Source: CAZWDL01 sp964632995
Lineage (GTDB): Bacteria; Bacteroidota; Bacteroidia; Chitinophagales; Saprospiraceae
Length of the DNA stretch: 64,000 nt
NCBI GenBank assembly: GCA_964632995.1
Contig: CAZWDL010000026.1
Location: 4,887-68,886, forward strand
Direction: 5' to 3'
Shown here: piece after piece, positions 17,255 to 25,816 of the stretch
Position numbering within the stretch: the first letter of the stretch is position 1
Layout: each line of letters starts with the position of its first letter
Notes under the pieces: generated by a model
What the model was told of the DNA's origin: nothing
Seen by the model: only the letters and a program-made list of their open reading frames with translations
Database searches by the model: none
Translations under genes and position numbers: made by a program

Positions 17255-19864
17255 TCATTCCTCTCCAGCCACAGCCGATTTATTGTTCTGGGGTTTCCGC
17301 TCCCGCGACCGGTTGCTGATGGTATGACCAAAGTACAAAGCATTGGCAAACAGTTTATTGGTTCCGTACCAAAAAGCACGGAAATTTGGATTGTCTGCCA
17401 GACAAATGACCTTTCCACGCCCGACACCAGTCACAATAGCCGCTGCCGAATTGCGCAGCTGCTCCACATTCCGGTCGCTGACATAACCGCTGAGCAAGGG
17501 CTCCCCGGAATAAACCAATGGCGTAGAATAGGGGTTTTCTCCCGGTTGCAGAAAGAGCGTGTGATTGCGGAACACCGGAATCTTTTCTCGCTTGAATCCG
17601 AAGCCCAGCGGATGCGTCAGGTCTAGCCTGGCCTCAAAGATAGCCCCGCCGATGACGTCTGCGCCCCGGTCTTCAGATATTTTGCCGTAAGGCCGAGAAC
17701 CTTCCTTCTCTTCCTCCCGCTCTTTTATAGCTACGTAACCCAACTCGTTATCCTTCACCCAGCGAATGGCATCTTTCGTAGCGACCAAGGTACCTCCATC
17801 CTGTACCCAGTTCTTCATTTTACTGACGCCGGCCTTGGAGATATTGCCGTAGCTTCCGTCCACCATCACGATAGTATTGTAAGCATCCAGCGAAGCTCCG
17901 CCGACATCATCGGTTTCGATCATCGTGACCTGGGCGTGATAACGGCGGTCGAGCAGATGCCAGACCTCTCCGGCCTCATAGCTGGAAACGCCATCCCCCA
18001 CGATAAGCAGCACCTTTGGTTCCCGCAGGGCTTCGAAGTCTCGGCTGCCCAGGTCAAGCCCTTCGGGTGTCAGGCCGCTGTCCATTTCCCAGATCCGCAC
18101 GCCCGATCCGCGGGCCGCAATCTGCATCAGCTGATGCAGCTCTTCCTTACCGGCCTCCTGGTTGGCTACCGGAATCATAATGGTTCCCGGGCCGAAGCGA
18201 TGCCCTTTAGCGGTGAAAGGTTCCATGGCCACCCTGGCGCGCAGGCCGTTCTGCAGTAAGTACTGCAAGGCTTTGGGCGAATAGTACTCCTCCCATTCGA
18301 AAAGATAGGCATAGTCGCCGGCTTCCGGCGTGGGGGCGGTAAGCGGAATTTCCGTTGCCTCTACCTTGGTTCCCAGCAAATCGGCGGAAAAAGTGCTGCC
18401 TGGAATACGGGCATAGGGAATATTAAAGGCGTAGGGCATCGTCCAGGTAGACACATCGTAAAACAGACTGTCATCGAACGTCGTGATGGTGTCAAAAATG
18501 ACCTCCACCATCCGGTATTGCTGTTGCGCTACCGGTACAACATAGGCGCTCCCGGCCTCGAATTCCTGCCCCCCGGCGTTTACACTTTCATTGAGTTCGT
18601 ATACCTGCAGCTGATGACGGCGCAACAGTTCGATAAAAGCGGACAGGCGGCCGCGATCACTGGGTTCTCCGAATACATAGGCCTTGTGATCGGAGGCCGG
18701 CGCTTCCTCCTCCACCCCGCTGCGGTAAAAGTCACGCTGAAAATCCAGTAGTTTCTGTCGCATAGCTACGCCGGCTTCAAAGGTGGAGAGTGCCGTTGTC
18801 ACCTGATTGCGAATGGTAAATGGAAAAGTCAACGGGCCGTGCTCCGTCTCCTGCAGGTGCCCGCGAGAACTGGCTTGCTCGAAGAGAATACCGATGGCGC
18901 CGTTCGCATCCGGGTAAGTTGATCCTTTACCGGAATAGAAGTCGTCATAGCCCTCCTCGGAGTAGTAAAGCGAGCCGATCTTATCGAGCGCCGCGGCGTG
19001 ATATTTGCCGATTTCGGCAGTGAGTTCCTGATTCAATGGCGGCGTCAGGGGATTGGTACGTTGCGGTTCGCCGGGCATGAAAAAGAAAGTGGAACTGGTA
19101 CCCATCTCGTGATGATCCGTCAGAATATTGGGCTTCCAGGCGTGGAAAGCCTCAATCCGACCCCGGCTTTCCGGATGCTGCACCAGCAACCAATCGCGGT
19201 TGAGGTCGAACCAGTAGTGGTTCGTCCGGCCCCGGGGCCATACCTCATTATACTCCCGGTCCTGAGAATCGCCCGTCAGATTTTGGTTTTTATGCATATT
19301 GGCCCAGGTCGAAAAACGCTGAAAGCCATCGGGATTGTAACAGGGATCCAGCAGGATAACTACCTCATTCAGGAGCTGCTCCACCTCCGCACTCTGCCCC
19401 GCTGCGAGATAATAGGCAACCAGCGCTGCAGCATTGCCACCACTCGGCTCATTACCGTGAATGCTGTACCCCTGATAGATGACCAACGGCATTTCAGCAG
19501 TATTCAATTCTGCCGAAGCACCGGGATCCGTCAATTGCACATGCCGGGCCTGAATATTTTCCAGGTTTTGATGATTGCCTACTGAAGTGACCGTAAGATA
19601 TATCAATGGACGCTCTTCGTAAGTGCGGGCGTATTCAGTCAGGGTTATCCGCGGGGAGCGATCCGCCAATTCCCGCATGTAGGCATACTGCCGGTCGTGG
19701 CTCAGATGCCAGTCCCCTATCTGATAACCAAAATATTGCTCCGGCGTCGGAATATCCGGATCATATTCAATATCGGGAAGATAATAAGTCAGTGCTTTGG
19801 ATTGTGAAAAACCCTGAACGCCAAAAAGACATAACAGGAGCAGAAGTGATAGCGATTTCTTCAT
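17255..19864 (-). CDS. M14 family zinc carboxypeptidase, secreted
   Basis: Secreted metallocarboxypeptidase of about 869 residues. The start at 19864 (MKKSLSLLLLL) gives a clean signal peptide ending near GFSQS; the frame is open 28 codons further upstream, but that part is not signal-like. The M14 domain spans about 40-370: the zinc pair H136/E139 is in SIHGNE, LLDPCYNPDGF and FDLNRDWLL follow, the third ligand is probably H251 in TDHHEMG, and FEQASSRGH is near the usual catalytic glutamate region. A long C-terminal part (about 390-869) includes a glutamine-amidotransferase-like fold (VLLIVGDGVSSYEAGEVWHLL). This architecture is common in Bacteroidota. It probably degrades extracellular peptides for nutrition. 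Confidence 0.92.
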   Translation of the reverse strand: MKKSLSLLLLLCLFGVQGFSQSKALTYYLPDIEYDPDIPTPEQYFGYQIGDWHLSHDRQYAYMRELADRSPRITLTEYARTYEERPLIYLTVTSVGNHQNLENIQARHVQLTDPGASAELNTAEMPLVIYQGYSIHGNEPSGGNAAALVAYYLAAGQSAEVEQLLNEVVILLDPCYNPDGFQRFSTWANMHKNQNLTGDSQDREYNEVWPRGRTNHYWFDLNRDWLLVQHPESRGRIEAFHAWKPNILTDHHEMGTSSTFFFMPGEPQRTNPLTPPLNQELTAEIGKYHAAALDKIGSLYYSEEGYDDFYSGKGSTYPDANGAIGILFEQASSRGHLQETEHGPLTFPFTIRNQVTTALSTFEAGVAMRQKLLDFQRDFYRSGVEEEAPASDHKAYVFGEPSDRGRLSAFIELLRRHQLQVYELNESVNAGGQEFEAGSAYVVPVAQQQYRMVEVIFDTITTFDDSLFYDVSTWTMPYAFNIPYARIPGSTFSADLLGTKVEATEIPLTAPTPEAGDYAYLFEWEEYYSPKALQYLLQNGLRARVAMEPFTAKGHRFGPGTIMIPVANQEAGKEELHQLMQIAARGSGVRIWEMDSGLTPEGLDLGSRDFEALREPKVLLIVGDGVSSYEAGEVWHLLDRRYHAQVTMIETDDVGGASLDAYNTIVMVDGSYGNISKAGVSKMKNWVQDGGTLVATKDAIRWVKDNELGYVAIKEREEEKEGSRPYGKISEDRGADVIGGAIFEARLDLTHPLGFGFKREKIPVFRNHTLFLQPGENPYSTPLVYSGEPLLSGYVSDRNVEQLRNSAAAIVTGVGRGKVICLADNPNFRAFWYGTNKLFANALYFGHTISNRSRERKPQNNKSAVAGEE

Positions 19865-20070
19865 CGGTACTATTATTTTTTGTGCATTGCGCGTAAAAAT
19901 AAAAATTGTTTGCTCGCCTGATAAAGATAATTCGGACAGACCCCACAATTTATCCGATAGTTCTCACTTCCTTTGCCATGAACAAAATCGGTTTTTAGCC
20001 ATTTTTAGTGTATAAACATTGATTTTCAGAGAATAAAAGCCTTATTCTCAAAACTTCTGAGATAAGTAAA

Positions 20071-20679
20071 ATGGTTGTACAAGGCAGTAATGATAAGAAG
20101 AAGCAAAACCGGCAACAGTCCATTCACCCGCTGCTGCAGAAACGCTGGAGCCCCCGGGCTTATTCGGATGAGTTGCTCTCGGAAAAGCAAATACAAACCT
20201 TATTCGAGGCTGCCCGCTGGACCCCGAGTAGTTATAACGATCAACCCTGGTATTTTCTGTACGCCGCCCGAGATAACCAAGAGCAACACGATAAGTTACT
20301 TTCCTGCCTCAATGAAGGTAATCGCGGCTGGGCACAAAATGCTCCCCTATTGGTGATCGCCATCGCCCGATCCCATTTCAGCCGTAACGGCAAACCCAAT
20401 CGCCACGCCTGGCATGACGTTGGCCAGGCCATTGCCCACCTCACCATCCAAGCTACCGCTATGGACCTTTATGTCCATCAAATGGCGGGGTTCAGCCCGG
20501 AAAAAACCCTGGAAACCTATAACATTCCCGGTGAATATGAACCCGTGACCGCCTTCGTCGTAGGTCTGCTCGGCGATCCCGAACAATTAGACGATGAAGG
20601 TAAACGAACCTCGGAGACGAAGCCGCAACAGCGAAAGCCCCAGGAGGAGTTTGTATTCGAGGGGAAATGGCGCCCGTAA
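20071..20679 (+). CDS. Nitroreductase family protein
   Basis: FMN-dependent oxidoreductase of 202 residues. The N-terminal RWSPRAYSDELLSEKQI, then AARWTPSSYNDQPWYFL (the FMN-binding serine/asparagine region), and the C-terminal DVGQAIAHLTIQATAMDLYVHQMAGF are typical of the family. The C-terminal tail ends near FEGKW, as in many members. Physiological substrates could be quinones, nitro compounds or flavins; the sequence does not decide. It is divergent from the M14 peptidase gene. The stop is followed within 2 bp by REP-like palindromes belonging to the RAYT locus. Confidence 0.9.
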   Translation: MVVQGSNDKKKQNRQQSIHPLLQKRWSPRAYSDELLSEKQIQTLFEAARWTPSSYNDQPWYFLYAARDNQEQHDKLLSCLNEGNRGWAQNAPLLVIAIARSHFSRNGKPNRHAWHDVGQAIAHLTIQATAMDLYVHQMAGFSPEKTLETYNIPGEYEPVTAFVVGLLGDPEQLDDEGKRTSETKPQQRKPQEEFVFEGKWRP

Positions 20680-20680
20680 C

Positions 20681-20755
20681 ACAGGCTTTTAGCCTGTCCC
20701 GCTCAGCCTGACAGGCTTCAGCCTGTCTCCCCCAGTTCAGCCAACTTTAGTTGGC
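20681..20755. repeat. REP-like palindrome cluster, 3' side of the RAYT gene
   Basis: Three hairpins in 75 bp: ACAGGCT-ttt-AGCCTGT (20681-20697), GACAGGCT-tc-AGCCTGTC (20710-20727) and GCCAACT-tt-AGTTGGC (20740-20755). The first two share their core with the tandem repeats on the other side of the transposase gene. Confidence 0.8.
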
Positions 20756-20907
20756 AGCAAGTATAAATGTCATAATCATAACCTGTCCCATCTCTCCGAT
20801 CAGCCAGCTTTATTTAGCAACAAGCAGGTTTACCCCCGATTAGTTCGCGGCAGGTTACAAAAATGCTTTTCGACTCCCCTAAGCCCGAAGCAGTTATGCC
20901 TACGGCA

Positions 20908-21612
20908 CTAGTGCTCTGTCCCACAGTTGCTAGTCCGAAATCTTTCAATCAATTCCTCCATACAGTAAGTATATGGCCATTCCCACCACCTTCTGGCAAG
21001 TCTCGCTTTAACTGCATTCATTAAAATGTATCTGACAATATTGAAATATTCCACTTCATGGCGTACCAGGTGATCATAGCTCTCAATATTCCAAAACTTG
21101 CCCTTTCTCCCCAGAATCTTGTTGGCCGTAAAGCTACTTCCCCCTTTGATTAATTGCATGGTTTTCGCAAGTGAGACGTAATTGTCCTCATCCGGGAGAA
21201 CCCCTTTCGGCAGATTTTCAATCTGAAGATAGGTATCGATCAAAAAATGGATGTGGTTCGGCATAATAGCCGCTGCAATCAAGCGGTAGAGAGAACCATC
21301 AAATTCCCGAAGGCGATCCAATACCACCTTGGCAATTTTTTCTTCTTTCAGATAATCCGGTCCGGCGATCACTTTGTCCAGATATTCATCCCATTTCTGA
21401 AAGTACCGCTTATGAATATTAATAATTTGCTCCTTTTTCTCCGTTTCAGAAATAGTTTGATCAAACTTTAATTTTTGTAGGGCTTCTTTTCGCTCCATTT
21501 TCAATCTATCGAGAACACTTTTCGGAAGAGAGCCATGTAATCTTGCGGTGATGAAAAAAGTCCCTCCCGGAGGAGTCAGATGAGGAAGTTTTCTGCGGTA
21601 AAATGTTTTCAT
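20908..21612 (-). CDS. REP-associated tyrosine transposase (RAYT, Y1/IS200-like)
   Basis: Single-domain HUH-type transposase of 234 residues. The start MKTFYRRKLPHLTPPGGTFF and ARLHGSLP are typical of the Bacteroidota RAYT group. The metal-binding HUH pair is in MPNHIHFLID, and the C-terminal VEYFNIVRYILMNAVKARL contains the region of the nucleophilic tyrosine. Such proteins bind and process short palindromic DNA as single strands and are usually domesticated, one copy per locus. Palindromes sharing the core ACAGGCTnnAGCCTGT flank it on both sides (20681-20755 and 21763-21949), which supports a functional REP/RAYT pair. The frame is intact. It is not part of a complete insertion sequence as far as can be seen. 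Confidence 0.9.
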   Translation of the reverse strand: MKTFYRRKLPHLTPPGGTFFITARLHGSLPKSVLDRLKMERKEALQKLKFDQTISETEKKEQIINIHKRYFQKWDEYLDKVIAGPDYLKEEKIAKVVLDRLREFDGSLYRLIAAAIMPNHIHFLIDTYLQIENLPKGVLPDEDNYVSLAKTMQLIKGGSSFTANKILGRKGKFWNIESYDHLVRHEVEYFNIVRYILMNAVKARLARRWWEWPYTYCMEELIERFRTSNCGTEH

Positions 21613-21762
21613 ATCGGTGTTTTTTAAATAAAACTACACCGATCCCAAATACAATGCAATTGAATTGTTGCAAACTCTAAAAAGGCTGGAGTTTACCCCC
21701 ATTTTTAACGTTTTCTTAAGAAAAATGGAACACGGCGGAAGATTTTATTCATGCCCACTGCA

Positions 21763-21949
21763 GCCTAAAGGCCGGAAAACTTGTAACACAGGCTTTAGCC
21801 TGTTCCCTTAAACTTGTAACACAGGCTTTAGCCTGTTCCCTTAAACTTGTAACACAGGCTTTAGCCTGTTCCCTTCCTAAGTTTAGCCAACTTTTATTCT
21901 CCGGCCTAAAGGCCGGTAAACTAAAAAACCAAACAGGCTAAAAGCCTGT
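21763..21949. repeat. REP-like palindromes and a 3 x 33-bp tandem repeat, 5' side of the RAYT gene
   Basis: Three 33-bp direct repeats (21778-21810, 21811-21843, 21844-21876) are identical apart from the last base. Each contains the hairpin ACAGGCT-tt-AGCCTGT. Further on are CCGGCC-taaa-GGCCGG (21901-21916) and ACAGGCT-aaa-AGCCTGT (21933-21949). They fill most of the 414-bp space between the RAYT gene and the TetR gene. Confidence 0.85.
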
Positions 21950-22026
21950 GCTACAGTAGCACTTTTGTTCTAAAATTTTTCTCATTTTAGTTTTTTTGTT
22001 CTAAATTACAGCTCAAAATCACAATA

Positions 22027-22683
22027 ATGTCTTCGACCAAGCAACGGATTCTCGAAGCGGCGATCGAATTATACAATACCAAGGGCGTCGGCAATGTCAC
22101 CATGCGCGACATAGCCGCGTCCGTGGGTATCAGCCCCGGGAACCTGGCCTATCATTATAAGAACCAGGACTTTATCATCGAGGCCATTTTCCGGCAGATG
22201 AAGAACGAGCGGGATGAATTGTTGATGGGTGTCCAGCAGATACCGACATTTGAAAACATCAACCGGCAGATCCTACCGCTGCTCGAAACTTCCAGGAAGT
22301 ACCTCTTTTTCCACCTTGACACGGTCCACCTTATACGGAATTACCCGGTCATCGCTCGTTTGCAGCAGAGCTATTACGAAGACTCTATCAATTACGTCCG
22401 TGCCGTACTCGATTATTCCGTCGGCAGCGGCAACCTGCAGCCCGAGCAACACGAAGGACAATACAAGCGCCTGGCGCACACCGTCTGGATGCTGACCACC
22501 TTCTGGCTGCAGCAACTGGCGGTCCGCGGTCTGAAAGAACTCGACAATGATCAGCTACGGATGAGCATATGGGATTTGGTGCTACCTTACCTGACTGATA
22601 AAGGACGCCATCATTTCCAGCGTATTTTACAACCCACCGTTCCAGGTTTGCAAAAACAAAACACGGAAGCCCGCCAGTCATGA
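22027..22683 (+). CDS. TetR/AcrR family regulator heading the acyl-CoA cluster
   Basis: DNA-binding repressor of 218 residues. The N-terminal helix-turn-helix is clear (KQRILEAAIELYNTKG, then VTMRDIAASVGISPGNLAYHY at about 23-43). The C-terminal ligand domain is helical and not diagnostic. Its TGA overlaps the ATG of the acyl-CoA carboxylase gene (ATGA, 22680-22683), so it is the first gene of the operon and probably represses its own transcription until an acyl-CoA or related lipid ligand binds. That role is inferred from position and from known TetR regulators of fatty acid catabolism. No operator palindrome was identified with confidence in the upstream AT-rich stretch. Confidence 0.93.
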   Translation: MSSTKQRILEAAIELYNTKGVGNVTMRDIAASVGISPGNLAYHYKNQDFIIEAIFRQMKNERDELLMGVQQIPTFENINRQILPLLETSRKYLFFHLDTVHLIRNYPVIARLQQSYYEDSINYVRAVLDYSVGSGNLQPEQHEGQYKRLAHTVWMLTTFWLQQLAVRGLKELDNDQLRMSIWDLVLPYLTDKGRHHFQRILQPTVPGLQKQNTEARQS

Positions 22684-24278
22684 AAGTAATAAAATCAAGA
22701 GTCAATACTCATTCCCAAACCTATCGCGACAATTACGAGGGCATGAAAACACTCCTGGCGGAGTTGGAACAACATCTCGAGAAAAGTCGCTTTCAGGGTA
22801 AGGAGAAGCATATTCAAAAAGCCCGTAAGCGTGAAAAGCTGCTGGCCCGGGAACGACTGGAACTGACGCTTGATCGCGACAGTCCTTTTCTCGAACTTTT
22901 ACCGCTGGCTGGATTGGGCGGCAAAGGCTTCGGCCCCGGCGGCACCACTGTCGGCGGCATCGGGCTGGTACAGCAACGCCTCTGCATGATCATTTCAAAT
23001 ATTGGCACTAACAAAGGCGGAGCGGTAGACTATGCCACCCTTCAGAAAAGCCTGCGCCTCGGCGAGATCGCCTTCGAAAATGCTCTTCCGGTAATTAACC
23101 TCGTCGAGTCAGCCGGCGCCAACCTGCCGGAGCAACATTCCATCTTCAACTACGGAGGCGCCTCCTTTCGCGACATTACGCGGCGCTCCAAAGCCGGCCT
23201 GCCGACCATTTCGGTGGTCTTCGGTAATTCCACCGCCGGCGGCGCCTACGTTCCCGGCATGTCCGACTATTCTGTTTTTATCAAAGGACAAGCCAAGGTC
23301 TTCCTCGCCGGCCCGCCCCTGGTTAAAATGGCCACCAACGAAGTGGTGGACGACGAAACCCTAGGCGGCGCCGAAATGCACAGCCGCGTCAGCGGAGTGA
23401 GCGACTACCTCGCCGAGGATGAGTATGATGGGATACGCCTCGCCCGGGAAATCATCGGCCGGATGCCCGCGCGCAATGCCTCCCCTCTTTTGGGAGGGAT
23501 GGGGGGGGCTCCCGCCTACTCCCCCGACGAACTCCTCGGCATCCTCTCCCCCGAAATCCGGCAGCCTTACGACAGCCGCGAGCTCGTCGCGCGTGTCGTT
23601 GACGGCTCACGCTTTTCGGAGTTCAAACCCGAATGGGGCAGCACGCTGGTAACCGGTTTCGCCGAAATTCACGGCTTCCGCGTAGGGATATTGGCCAATA
23701 ACGGAGTATTGTTTAGCGAGGCGGCCAACAAAGGCGCCCACTTTATACAGCTCTGTAATCAAAATAAAACGCCCCTCATCTTCTTCCAGAACATCACCGG
23801 CTTTATGGTCGGCAAAGATTACGAGCAGGGCGGCATCATCAAACACGGCGCCAAACTCATTAATGCCGTCTCCAACAGCGAGGTGCCCGCTATCACCATT
23901 ATGGCCGGAGCCAGCTACGGAGCCGGAAATTACGCAATGATGGGCCGTGCCTACCAGCCGCGATTTCTCTTTTCCTACCCCAATTCTAAAATCGCCGTGA
24001 TGGGCCCCGAACAGCTTTCCGGCGTTATGGAGATCATTCAGCGGCAATCGGCAGAAAAAGCAGGTATGGAATTCGACGAGGACCAGGCTGAAATGCTACG
24101 CCAGCATATGATGAAGGAAGTGGAAAAAACCTCCAGCGCCTGGTACAGCACCGGGCAGCTCTGGGACGACGGCGTCATCGATCCGCGCGAAACCCGCAAC
24201 TACCTGGGTTTCTGCCTGACGGTGGTGCACAATAAACCGGTTGAGAGCAGTAATAAATATGGTATCTTCCGCATGTAA
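22680..24278 (+). CDS. Acyl-CoA carboxylase carboxyltransferase (beta) subunit
   Basis: Transfers carboxyl from biotin to an acyl-CoA, 532 residues. Both crotonase-like halves are present: GGTTVGGIGLV and ESAGANLPEQHSIFNYGG in the N-half, STAGGAYVPGMSDY in the middle, and FFQNITGFMVG and AGASYGAGNYAMMGRAYQPRF in the C-half. The AGGAYVPGMSD type resembles methylcrotonyl- and geranyl-CoA carboxylases more than propionyl-CoA carboxylase, pointing to a branched or unsaturated acyl-CoA. The partner biotin carboxylase/BCCP gene lies at 25817, separated by a flavin monooxygenase gene. The start overlaps the TetR stop by 4 bp. The exact substrate cannot be read from the sequence. Confidence 0.92.
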   Translation: MKVIKSRVNTHSQTYRDNYEGMKTLLAELEQHLEKSRFQGKEKHIQKARKREKLLARERLELTLDRDSPFLELLPLAGLGGKGFGPGGTTVGGIGLVQQRLCMIISNIGTNKGGAVDYATLQKSLRLGEIAFENALPVINLVESAGANLPEQHSIFNYGGASFRDITRRSKAGLPTISVVFGNSTAGGAYVPGMSDYSVFIKGQAKVFLAGPPLVKMATNEVVDDETLGGAEMHSRVSGVSDYLAEDEYDGIRLAREIIGRMPARNASPLLGGMGGAPAYSPDELLGILSPEIRQPYDSRELVARVVDGSRFSEFKPEWGSTLVTGFAEIHGFRVGILANNGVLFSEAANKGAHFIQLCNQNKTPLIFFQNITGFMVGKDYEQGGIIKHGAKLINAVSNSEVPAITIMAGASYGAGNYAMMGRAYQPRFLFSYPNSKIAVMGPEQLSGVMEIIQRQSAEKAGMEFDEDQAEMLRQHMMKEVEKTSSAWYSTGQLWDDGVIDPRETRNYLGFCLTVVHNKPVESSNKYGIFRM

Positions 24279-24287
24279 GTGGAAGAG

Positions 24288-24442
24288 TTTAGAGGATTAG
24301 TCGCCGCCCCTGCCGGGACGGCTGGTTTAGGGGGAGCAACGGTTGGTCCCGATACGGCTGGCAGCGCCTTTGCTTTGCCTCGCCAGACTCTAAACTAAAC
24401 CAGGCCCCGACGGGGTCGGCGGCCGTCTAAACTTCTAAACTC
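24288..24442. repeat. Palindromic repeat element, relative of the one at 5783-5885
   Basis: This lies in the 191-bp spacer between the carboxyltransferase and monooxygenase genes. It begins with AGTTTAGAGG, continues with a stretch of about 34 bp that is nearly identical to 5803-5836 (the GCCGCCCC-containing hairpin), and ends with inverted octamers CTAAACTTCTAAACTC (about 24427-24442). Confidence 0.7.
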
Positions 24443-24469
24443 CAACCGATCATCCAGAAAAAACGCAAT

Positions 24470-25804
24470 ATGCAATCACCAAATTCCCCCAAAGTATGCG
24501 TCATCGGCGCCGGCTGCTCCGGCATCACCGCCGTTAAGAATCTGCTGCAGGCCGGTGTAAAAGATGTCCTCTGCTACGAGCAGAACAGCGATGTCGGCGG
24601 CAACTGGATTTACTCTTCGAAGACCTCCCACTCCAGTGTCTGTGAGACTACGCATATCATTAGCTCCAAGCGACTGTCGGAGTATCTGGATTTCCCCATG
24701 CCGGATTGCTATCCCGACTATCCTTCCCACGAGCAGGTGTTGGCCTATTTCCGCTCCTATGCCCGCCACTTCAACCTCTACCACTACATCCGCTTCAATA
24801 CTTCGGTCAAACACATCGCGAAGACGGCAGCGGAAAAGTGGCAGGTCGAACTGGATAACGGTGAAACAGCAGTATTCGATTATCTGTTTATCGCTAACGG
24901 CCACCACTCCGTACCCCGGCATCCCAGGCTGCCGGGAGAATTCACCGGTGAATACCTGCATTCGCACAATTACAAGACGAATAAACCATTCGCCGATAAA
25001 CGCGTGCTCATTGTAGGTTCGGGCAACTCGGGCTGCGACTGTGCCGTGGAGATCAGCCGGGTGGCCGAGAAAGTGGCCATAAGCATGCGACGACCGCACT
25101 ATATCATTCCAAAATTCTTTCTAGGCAAACCCACCGATACCTTTAATAAGGATGTCACGCGTTTGCCCCGCTTCATCGCGGAAATACTTCGCAAGATCAC
25201 CCTACGCATACAAGTAGGCAATTACCGCGACTACGGCCTGGAACAACCCGGTTTCCCTGTAACCAAGGATCATCCGACACTCAATTCCGAATTGCTGTAT
25301 AAAATACGCCACGGTAAGGTGCACCCCCGCCGCGGCATCGAAAAGATAGAAGGACAAAAGGTTAACTTTAGTAACGGTAGCGCCGAAGAATACGATACCA
25401 TCATTGCCGCCACCGGTTACAAGATCGCCCTGCCCTTCTTCGACGATGATTTTATCAACTACGAAAATGCCGACCGCATTCCGCTGTACCTGCGCATGTT
25501 TCACCCCGATCATCTTACGCTGGTCTTTATCGGGCTGCTGCAGCCCCAGGGGGCAATCTGGCCCCTCAGCGATGCGCAGGCCAAACTGGCCGCCAATTAC
25601 GTCATGGGGCGCTGGCAGTTGCCCGGGAATGTCCGGGAACTGGCCGAAAACGACTCCGATCATATCGAAAAGGAATTCATCAAAAGCAAACGCCATACCA
25701 TTGAAGTACACTATCATCCGTATCTGGACAAACTGCTGAAAGCCATTCCGGATGAGGCCCCCCAGTGGAAGGATCGCAAACAGATGGCTGAAACCCGACC
25801 ATGA
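24470..25804 (+). CDS. Flavin-containing monooxygenase
   Basis: FAD- and NADPH-dependent monooxygenase, 444 residues. The FAD-binding GAGCSG is at 13-18, the FMO fingerprint F158-TGEYLHSHNY at about 158-168, and the NADPH-binding VGSGNSG at 182-188. The fingerprint ends in Y rather than the W of classical Baeyer-Villiger enzymes, so N/S-oxygenation-type FMO chemistry or FMO-type Baeyer-Villiger oxidation are both possible. It sits between the two subunit genes of an acyl-CoA carboxylase, 13 bp before the second, so it probably shares their pathway, perhaps oxygenating a lipid or ketone intermediate. That role is inference. Confidence 0.9.
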   Translation: MQSPNSPKVCVIGAGCSGITAVKNLLQAGVKDVLCYEQNSDVGGNWIYSSKTSHSSVCETTHIISSKRLSEYLDFPMPDCYPDYPSHEQVLAYFRSYARHFNLYHYIRFNTSVKHIAKTAAEKWQVELDNGETAVFDYLFIANGHHSVPRHPRLPGEFTGEYLHSHNYKTNKPFADKRVLIVGSGNSGCDCAVEISRVAEKVAISMRRPHYIIPKFFLGKPTDTFNKDVTRLPRFIAEILRKITLRIQVGNYRDYGLEQPGFPVTKDHPTLNSELLYKIRHGKVHPRRGIEKIEGQKVNFSNGSAEEYDTIIAATGYKIALPFFDDDFINYENADRIPLYLRMFHPDHLTLVFIGLLQPQGAIWPLSDAQAKLAANYVMGRWQLPGNVRELAENDSDHIEKEFIKSKRHTIEVHYHPYLDKLLKAIPDEAPQWKDRKQMAETRP

Positions 25805-25816
25805 AATACTGAATCC

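Noticed and set aside
21778..21876. Three 33-bp direct repeats as a CRISPR array
   Set aside because: The repeats are directly adjacent with no spacers, each unit is a palindrome-bearing REP-like sequence, and no cas genes are nearby.
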